From: Ashinkailepas kermadecensis
Lineage: Eukaryota > Arthropoda > Thecostraca > Neolepadidae
DNA: 64,000 nucleotides
Reading direction: 5' to 3'
NCBI GenBank assembly: GCA_034440615.1
Contig: JAOTOM010003650.1
Coordinates: forward strand, 62,001-126,000
Below, one piece after another: positions 57,251 through 64,000 of this stretch (positions are counted from its first letter, which is position 1; every line of letters starts with the position of its first letter). The notes below the pieces were generated by a model. It did not search any database. It saw only the letters and a program-made list of their open reading frames with translations, and was not told where the DNA came from. The position numbers were made by a program, and so were the translations under genes.

Positions 57251-57312
57251 TTAACTTATCTGGGTTTAAAGGGCGCATCGACTGCAATGGTCATATAGCT
57301 GATTAACTTATC
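57251..57312 (-). mobile_element. solo LINE 3'-tail insertion with 10-bp duplication
   Basis: The insert 57261-57302 matches the LINE tail hairpin (GGGCGCATCGACTGCAATGG). Duplications TTAACTTATC lie at 57251-57260 and 57303-57312. Confidence 0.85.
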
Positions 57313-57360
57313 GGTAAAATTGTCATTGAAGGTTGTTATACGATTTTAAGAGAAATCATG

Positions 57361-57565
57361 TTTGAATACAGAGGGGCAACCAAGGGGGCTGGGGCCCTAG
57401 CTAACTTTAGCAACCAAAAATACTGATCGCAAACAAAAAAGAGATTTTCGCCACGTAAAACCCCAAATTTTCGGCACGCTCCGCGCGCTGTAAGCTGTTT
57501 CTGTTTCATTCCGTTTTTCTGGCCTAACCCCTCAGGAAAACCCTCGTTGCGCCATTGTTCAAATA
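57361..57565. mobile_element. non-autonomous hAT-type MITE, family M1
   Basis: Element 57369-57557, CAGAGGGGCAACCA to GTTGCGCCATTG. Flanks TTTGAATA and TTCAAATA match at six of eight positions. Shares the GCACGCTCCGCGCGC-type core with the copies at 1864 and 35742. Confidence 0.78.
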
Positions 57566-57734
57566 CAACGCATATTCACGTGATTAAGAAAATGTGACCA
57601 CACATTGCAGTGGGAGATGCTTACTTTTCAGCTGGCAAGCAAAATAATCTCAACAGTATCTTGGCTGCGGTAATATATAATCAAGGATTGTGTCAAATTT
57701 CTGGGAAAAAAACTTAACCTAATCTAACCCAATG

Positions 57735-57815
57735 ATGTTGGATCACCTACTGCCTACCGACGTTGGATCGCCTGTCGTCCACTGATGTTGGATCACCTAC
57801 TGTCCACTGATGTTG
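57735..57815. repeat. 29-bp tandem repeat, three copies
   Basis: TGATGTTGGATCACCTACTG units with CCTACCGA or TCCACTGA spacers. Confidence 0.85.
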
Positions 57816-58148
57816 CTTGTAACCAACCTAAACCACAATAATACCACTTACTGTCAATTATCATAGGTTTTATGCCATACAAAATCCATGAGTATAGGTT
57901 TTTGCCATCAAAGATCATTGGAGTTAGACTGGGGTTGTATATTTTCAATTACCACAGTCATCAAACAACAAAATAAACGGCAGCCTTCATAGGTTTCACA
58001 CCCTTCCTCGCTGAGTGCATCATAAAAAAGTAGTGCCGCCGGCAAATATGTTCTTTGATCGCGATTATGTCAGCTTCCAGGTATAGTATGGCAATATGAA
58101 CACATTTCCAATGCAAAAGAATGTTTACATTTTCGCATGGTTTCTTAG

Positions 58149-58464
58149 CATTCACTCAGGGGCGGACCCAGGAATTGGGAAGGGGGGGGGGGGCATTTGT
58201 CCGGAGGTCGCCATTACTTCGGAGGGGCGCCACTGCAAAAGGAGGGGCGCCTACTCCTTTCCGAGGGGCGCCTCTGTTTGAAAAATTCCGCAGGGTGGGT
58301 GCACTCGAGCACACTGAAGGGCGCGCCATTTCCTCTCCGAGAGGCGCCTCTGGCTGGAAAAAAAAATCCGGGGGTGGGTGGGTGGATGCACGCGAACCTG
58401 GAGGGGCGCCACATCACATGGGGGCACATGTCCCAGTGCCCCCATATCCGCCCCTGCATTCGCT
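58149..58464. mobile_element. hAT-type MITE with 8-bp duplication
   Basis: A 300-bp element (58157-58456) from CAGGGGCGGACCCAGG to ATATCCGCCCCTG, with a perfect 10-bp inverted end. CATTCACT and CATTCGCT flank it. The interior contains four AGGGGCGCC(A/T) motifs on one strand. Confidence 0.85.
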
Positions 58465-58943
58465 GACAGGACCGTGAGATGCTAAGCTCGACTGTTATAT
58501 TAAAGCGCTAATAGCAGCATCCATGTGATGCAAGCGCCGCAGAAGTATGCCACATCAGCCGCATGGAATGCACATCAGAAACTTTGGTACCTGCAGAATG
58601 ATGAGTTCTTCAAATTTGAATCCTTTGAAGAACTCTTCAAAGGATAGAAAGTATGATAACATTCTTTAAATGCATTAGTCGGAAGAACACAATATTTCTT
58701 TTTCTCGCCGTAGGCATTATGTGCCTAGTTGAGAAACACAATTGGTCAATGGCTTCGGAATATCCTTTACCATCATCTTGTGTGTTTCTGTGCTGTTCTT
58801 TTCCTCGAAGTAACTTGGAGAAATAAGCAATATATAAATTGATATTAGATAGAGACATATATCAATGACGAACGCGTGGTCAAACTAGACGCGACGCGTA
58901 TGCGTGGGCAAACTTGGGAAGTTTGCAAGTTTGGGTGAATATC
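58465..58943. other. unassigned stretch
   Basis: No feature recognised. Confidence 0.35.
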
Positions 58944-59027
58944 CTTAGATGATGGTGGTGGTGGTGGATTTGTGCTTTAGGGCGCGTCGACTGCATTGGT
59001 CATTTTGCGCCCATCTTAGGTGATGGT
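58944..59027 (-). mobile_element. solo LINE 3'-tail insertion with 13-bp duplication
   Basis: The insert 58957-59014 includes GCTTTAGGGCGCGTCGACTG and ends GCGCCCAT. Flanks CTTAGATGATGGT and CTTAGGTGATGGT differ at one base. The hairpin stem GGGCGC/GCGCCC is perfect. Confidence 0.85.
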
Positions 59028-60029
59028 AGGGTACTTAGATATGTGCATACATATTACAATAAGGGTATGATTTCATGAGATGTGCGAGTTCATAGGTGGT
59101 GCCTGGGGGAATTTGTGGGTGAAAATCATGTTGTATGTCTTACCCAACATGCATGTTGTTATAAGATATAACATATTGTATATTCTTGGTGTTCTGAGTG
59201 GTGTTTATTCCTGCAGTCTATGAGCTTTTGGCAATAACATGTAGACAATTGGTTGGAAAATAGAGTGAAATCTAGGTGTACAGATTCTGGAGCAAATTGG
59301 ATTGGCTAATATGGATGCGGATTGGAACAAATTGTGACATCTCTATCTGTGTTATGCTCTAAATAGGACCCTATTCTAGCTACCCAATATCTGAGAAAAT
59401 GTACAAATCCTATACCAAACCAAGAAAACTCTTCGTTTCTTCGTTTCCATTACCTGCCTTCAAGGTTCATCATTTCGTGAAGCTCAAGGGTTGTCTTGTT
59501 ACTCTTTACATTCAAGACTCACAGGGTACATTTTAAAAGCTTGGAGTATTCATGGAGTTTGGGGTTCTATCTATCAAAAGTGTTGATCACATCCATGGCT
59601 AGGGATTCTGGGAGGCTGGGAGATGAGGACCCCTGAATTGGAGATGCTGGGATGGTGAGGAGTAAAGGGTTTGAGACTAGTGTTCATATTCCATTTTCCC
59701 TATTCAATCTGACAATCTTGGGCTTGGATCCACGAGGATTCTGGAGACATATCCAGTCAATGCACGATCTCTGCTTAATCCATACAGTTTAGACATCATT
59801 GGGCAGCAGTAAATGCTACCAAAATAAGCAAAGAACAATACAAGCAAGGAGGTACAGTTTTTAGCTAAGCTTCACAACATTCAAGTTACTTTTGTTATGC
59901 ATAGTTCATGAAATAGGGAGCCATTTCATTAGACACCTGACATATTTTTTAGCTTCCTTTTACAGTATTATCAGATGCTTGTTTGAAGCTTCAGGGGTGC
60001 ATTTTAATTTGTATGGTGCACTTTTGACC
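59028..60029. other. unassigned stretch
   Basis: AT-rich; no exon recognised. Confidence 0.35.
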
Positions 60030-60055
60030 TTCAGGGGCGCACAAGCGCCCCTGAA
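60030..60055. repeat. perfect 11-bp inverted repeat, 4-nt loop
   Basis: TTCAGGGGCGC, ACAA, GCGCCCCTGAA. The arms resemble the CAGGGGCG ends of the hAT-type elements, so this could be two abutting transposon ends. A related TTCAGGGGTGCA lies 38 bp upstream. Confidence 0.85.
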
Positions 60056-60086
60056 ATCACACAATTATTCACAGGCGAACGAGGGG

Positions 60087-60144
60087 TGATAATTAAGAAT
60101 TGGAGTTTAGGGGAGCGCCGACCGCCAGGGTCATTTTGCGCCCA
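60087..60144 (-). mobile_element. solo LINE 3'-tail insertion
   Basis: GGAGTTTAGGGGAGCGCCGA ... GCGCCCA. Imperfect flanks GCGAACGAGGGG and GTGAACGGGGGG may be an old duplication. Confidence 0.7.
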
Positions 60145-62378
60145 GTGAACGGGGGGGGGGGCATGACCTTGCTGATCTTCAGCTGACGCATGCCAGCAGA
60201 GAATCCCTCAGCATCTGAAGCAAGGTAATTGGCTCGGTTATTGCTCACGGGAAGATTGGCTCCGTCGGCAAGTCACAGCCAGCTTCCTTTGTTCATTCGA
60301 CACTCATAAAAACACTGTTGGCATGGAAACACAATACCGCACAGAAATGGGTGCTCTCAATATCCGAATTTTCAATGAACAATGATTGCGACACACAACC
60401 AAGTGAGCTTCGTTGTAGCGTCCCAACGCGTGAACAAAAACCATACAAGAACATATATGTGATGCTGGGCAGCAAGCAATCGTCGAATGACGACAGCGGG
60501 TAACGGATGGAACACCTGCCGACTATAACGACATTGCAGCACCGGTGCTATTGTCATCCAAACACAGCACCTGTACGACAACACGTGTAAGGACCCTGTA
60601 GGGGGATGGGGAGGCGAACGAGGACAGGTGCTAAAAACGCAACGCAGTCTAATCCTCATGCATATCAGTGGTAGATGCATCGTCTGAGTGCTTACACAGT
60701 CACGCGATTAAATATGCGCAGAGAGCTGGCATGACTCCACTCACCACATGTAGCAACTTCCATTACTCAAAGCACAAATAGAAGCGCCATACCTCCGTGG
60801 GATTAAACTCGAGACTCCGGAACACAAATCAACCAAGATGCCTGTTTCCCAGCCGGGACGAACAGCAAGTGTCGGTTGCCGTGCGAGATGTGGGGTAGGC
60901 TGCCAGCGCGCGGCAATATCGCCGGACACACCTTTCTTTGAACGAAGTTTGAGAGTGCATCACGATAAATGTTGTGATGAAGGCTGGTAAATCCCAAACT
61001 GACAAGACCAGATCAAGCTCTGAGTGAGAACATTAGAACGCGAAACGTTGTAGTAAGTTAATGCGGTTCCAGAAGCGTGACGGTCGGGTCGGGTCGTTCA
61101 GATGACCTTTTGCACCGACCACACGGCGACAGACTCGCTCGGACTCCGTCCTCCCTCGTAATCAGCGTTCTGTCGGTTGCCTGACCAACAGGGTTAGAAA
61201 AGCCTCGTCCTGGATTCTTGTCATCTAAAATGCTATTATCCACAGGAAATTATATTGTGCTCTTTTCCGGTGTAAGGTTGAGTGCTGCTGTTTGACAAGG
61301 AAATGGTGTAATACTATTCCTTTTTGGCAACAATTCCCTGACTTGGGAGTTAGCTGAGCTCGGCGTTCATTTAACACGCGCACTGGAGGGGGGGGGGGGA
61401 GCGAAATCGCCCACCACTCCGGTTTTTCGTACATAGCTCAAGATTTTACCGGTCGATATACGTAATTTTTTGCGTACCTGCTTAGGAATGACCGGCGCGT
61501 CGTTTAAAGCAAGAAAAATGGAAATCGGCCAAACATTTTCGAGTTAGGGGCCGTTAAAGTTTTTAAAAAATCGTAGCGCCAGACCACAAAAATCGGCGCT
61601 GATGCGCTTCTCGTATATCCGCAAAAGGAAGCGTTCTTGGCAACACTAGCGACTTGTTTGATGTATATTGATATGCTATATAGTTTCAAGATCATGTTAG
61701 GTCACCGAGGTGAGGTCAGGTCAGGTCAAGTTCTTAACAGGTTAATGGAACCAAACTTGGTCAACTGGAATGTTGTCATAAATGCACTACTGTTTGTCAT
61801 TGTGTACCTAAGCGTTTCCATACTTTATTCATGTACTTCACTCCTTTCTGCGAAGCCGATTGCGCCGAGCTGCCCGACGGAGCAGTCGGCTCCGGTAACT
61901 GGAACAGGTAACTGACCTGATAAAATGCTGCTATATAGGTGACCTGAGGTCAAATGTCCGGTCTAGCATCTGTATTGCATCATTAATAATGTCTAAAACA
62001 TCATTGATGCCGATTTTGGAGCATTTAAACACAATCACAGCGATCCATAACAATGACAAGCCAAGCCACGCAAAACAAGACAATTGTGACAAATGTGACC
62101 TCATTTGACCGTGAACATATTGACCTAAGGTCATGTAATTTGCACACAATAGAGTTCACTATCGTACCCATCCACCCTGCGAATTTCGTTTCTCCAGCTT
62201 TAATAGGAGCCGAGATCTTAGGGGGCGGAATCCATCCCCCTCCAGTGCGCGTAATTTTCAGAGGCCCTCCAGGGCGCGTGTTAAGTGCCAGCAAATTGCA
62301 TAGTTCTGGAAGAAAGCTACAGTTGCATAATGCCATTATGCCAATTGCATAATGCAACAACGTGTTCAGCCTTAGCCA
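60145..62378. other. unassigned stretch
   Basis: No exon, RNA or clear repeat recognised. Short (GGTCA)n at 61710-61730. Confidence 0.35.
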
Positions 62379-62463
62379 CATGGGCCCATCTGGGTTAAGC
62401 CTGTAGATGGAAGATACTATAAATCTGGACAAAAAGATACTCAACACACTCCAACCAATACCA
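62379..62463 (-). pseudogene. CR1/L2-like LINE, 3' terminal piece
   Basis: Matches 25326-25400 (GGGCCCATCTGG, GAAGATACT, CCAATACCA). It is the distal part of the element resumed at 63465. Confidence 0.7.
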
Positions 62464-62525
62464 GGGGGCCGCGGTAGCTCAGTTAGTAGAACGTCGGACT
62501 CTTGATCGCAAAATTGTGGGTTCGA
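62464..62525 (+). mobile_element. tRNA-Lys-like SINE head, left part of a split SINE (S2)
   Basis: GTAGCTCAGTTAGTAGA is a good A box and GACTCTTGATC matches the anticodon region of tRNA-Lys. The B box GGTTCGA is cut by the LINE. The right part resumes at 63347. The nine-base TCCAACCAA at 62450 and 63456 is a likely target duplication of this SINE. Confidence 0.75.
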
Positions 62526-63346
62526 GTTAGTTAGTTATTGGGCTTAAGGGCGCGCCGATTACGAGGTCATTTAGCGCCCATAACTATTAATTGTTCCAGC
62601 AGTCTCTATAGGTCGTCCCTTGTACTATGGATATTCTCTTTCCTGGTGCATCTTGATGTTAACGCCCCGGGTAAATAGCATATACAACTTCACATCAGAT
62701 AGGAACCTGAAGAGCCTTCCGGATTCCACAACCTGATATTTGTCACCTAAAACTGCAAGGAGGGAGTGAGCCTGGTCACTCCCAAAATGACGTCGACGTT
62801 CCAGCCCAAGCCTAGGGCATGAAATCAGAACGTAGCTAACTGTCATTACTGCACCACATCTCGGACACAATGGATCATTCTCACCATTGAGTAAGTGAAT
62901 ATGGGTGGCGTAAGTATGTCCTATGCGTAATCGACACAGCGTCACTTCGTCTCGCCTTGTTCTGCCCGAGCACGAGGGCCACTGACCGAGGGATGGCTTT
63001 ATTATCCGTAACTTGTTGGAACCAAGCTCGTCCCAGCTCCTCTGCCACTTGCTTGCCAGACAAGCAGATCCCTGGGTAGTAATCTCTGACAAGGATTGGA
63101 AATGATCTGCGCAAGGGAGCCTGTGCTGCGCGCCTTGCAGCGCTGTCCGCTTGCTCGTTTCCTACGATACCTATGTGGCTTGGAATCCAGCAGAAGTGGA
63201 CAACTTTTCCGGCCTGATCTAATAACGTCAAGCGACGGAGGATATCATGTACAAAAGCGTCTGTTGGATTAAAACGCTTCAACGCCAAAAGGCTGCTCAA
63301 CGAGTCAGACAAAATTACATGACTTTCTTCGTGATTGTGGGTTCGA
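62513..63346 (-). pseudogene. 5'-truncated Jockey-like LINE: RNase H, C-terminal domain, 3' hairpin tail
   Basis: The element 62526-63333 is flanked by the perfect 13-bp ATTGTGGGTTCGA (62513-62525, 63334-63346). Reading leftwards: RNase H blocks ILSDSLSSL and CWIPSHIGIVGNEQADSAAR, then after one frameshift near 63070 ELGSNKLRIIKPSLGQWPS, LCRLRIGHTYATHIHLL and a Cys/His knuckle CPRCGAVMTVSYVLISCPRL. It ends MHQEREYP, with the stop at 62625-62627. The 3' UTR of about 100 bp ends in a hairpin (GGGCGC...GCGCCC) and AAGCCCAATAACTAACTAAC. Reverse transcriptase is missing. A single frameshift and clear duplications suggest a fairly young insertion. Confidence 0.92.
62526..62581 (-). other. LINE 3'-terminal stem-loop (reference copy)
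   Basis: In LINE sense: TGGGCGC, loop with AAATGACC...ATCGG, GCGCCC, then TTAAGCCCAATAAC. The six-base outer stem GGGCGC/GCGCCC is perfect. Solo copies of this segment occur at eight other sites in the window. Probably the signal bound by the LINE reverse transcriptase. Confidence 0.85.
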
Positions 63347-63464
63347 ATCTCACAACCGACGGCATTACCGAGTCCACCCGCGACCAATCGGCGTGAGAGG
63401 TTGGCGACTCTACATGACCTAGCGGTTGAATGCGTCGTAAAAAACCCAAGTTTCTTCCAACCAA
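63347..63464 (+). mobile_element. split SINE (S2), right part
   Basis: Continues the B box (ATCTCAC), then CGCGACCAATCGGCGTGAGA, the same body as family S1, TTGGCGACTC...TGCGTCGTAAAA, and a short tail. It shares the body with S1 but its head is tRNA-Lys-like. Confidence 0.8.
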
Positions 63465-64000
63465 GCATCCTGAATTCCAAGGAAACTATCCAACATCCTA
63501 CACACCTACCAATGCCTATCTGCCGACCAATCTAGCCCCCTTCACCTCCACGAACTCCAGTAGGTTAGCAAAACAAGATCTTCCCTATCGAAATCCATGT
63601 TGAGTATCCCTTAAATGGTTTGGCCTAACTAGACAAGTATGAGCATTCTGTTTCACCAGTTTGTCCAGTACCTTGCAAACTATTGAGGTCAAACTGACCG
63701 GTCCGTAGTTATCTACACACATCATACTTCCACTTTTGAGAATTCGTACTACATCTGCATTTCACCAATCTTCAGGTACTTTAAGGTACTCCATAGACCG
63801 CCTGAAAACGATACCTTGGGAACTGCTAAAACTTTAGCACACTCTACTAAGAACCTAGCATATATATCATCCTGTCTAGCAGCTTTATTATATTTTATAT
63901 TCTGCAACTGTTTTTCTACCTGTTCCGTAGTTGTTGAAAGATCTACCAACCCGTCACGTGCCATATCATAACCTTCTACTGTGACTGTCTTCAAATGCAC
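63465..64000 (-). pseudogene. CR1/L2-like LINE, reverse transcriptase part (runs off window)
   Basis: From the window edge on the minus strand: VEKQLQNIKYNKAARQDDIY (the NKxxGxDGI block), ARFLVECAKVLAVP, then across a frameshift EDW-like, NYGPVSLTSIVCKVLDKLV near 63690 and DTQHGFR...SCFANLLEFVEV near 63580. It then jumps directly to the 3' untranslated sequence (63465-63545), so palm blocks and the C-terminus are deleted relative to the copy at 25325. Confidence 0.8.

Noticed and set aside
55887..62378. N-terminal ORC3 exons
   Set aside because: I searched the minus strand for the blocks that precede exon a in other animals and found none with splice sites.
62464..62525. Functional tRNA-Lys gene
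   Set aside because: The acceptor stem does not close, the B box is cut by a LINE, and the body continues as a SINE at 63347.

Overview
The window looks like nuclear DNA of an invertebrate, most likely an arthropod. It has one gene split by GT-AG introns, TTAGG-rich stretches (the usual arthropod telomere motif), tRNA-derived SINEs, Jockey-, CR1/L2- and RTE-like non-LTR retrotransposon remnants, and short hAT-type DNA transposons with 8-bp target duplications. I see no prokaryotic, organellar or viral gene. I cannot name the species.

The only gene I recognise with confidence is the 3' half of ORC3 (origin recognition complex subunit 3), on the minus strand from about 55.7 kb down to a stop codon at 41.4 kb. 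Eight exons join in frame and end in the ORC3 C-terminus ([12 protein letters not shown]). The N-terminal half was not found here.

Layout: 0.3-7.4 kb is a run of microsatellites and minisatellites (6, 38, 32, 25, 21, 31 and 33 bp units). 7.9-13.4 kb holds two SINEs, a decayed Jockey-like LINE and two more tandem arrays. 14.7-20.0 kb is a 5.3-kb element with hAT-like ends and a perfect 8-bp target duplication. 20-28 kb is GC-rich and contains three arrays over 1 kb (33, 31, 33 bp) plus a CR1/L2 LINE 3' end. 28-41 kb is mostly anonymous, with several short DNA transposons and a candidate CRE/TATA promoter near 30.3 kb. 41.4-55.7 kb is ORC3, its introns filled with minisatellites, LINE fragments and SINEs. 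55.9-64 kb holds further MITEs and a three-level nested transposon cluster.

Two results stand out. First, several ORC3 exon-intron borders adjoin a tandem array whose unit repeats that same border (acceptor plus first exon bases, or last exon bases plus donor). The introns seem to have grown by tandem amplification of splice junctions. Second, a hairpin of about 50 bp that forms the 3' end of a Jockey-like LINE recurs nine times, several copies having their own target duplications. The tRNA-derived SINE ends in an equivalent hairpin whose stem pairs through different bases. This points to a LINE-SINE pair sharing a structured 3' tail, and to frequent retrotransposition of the tail alone.
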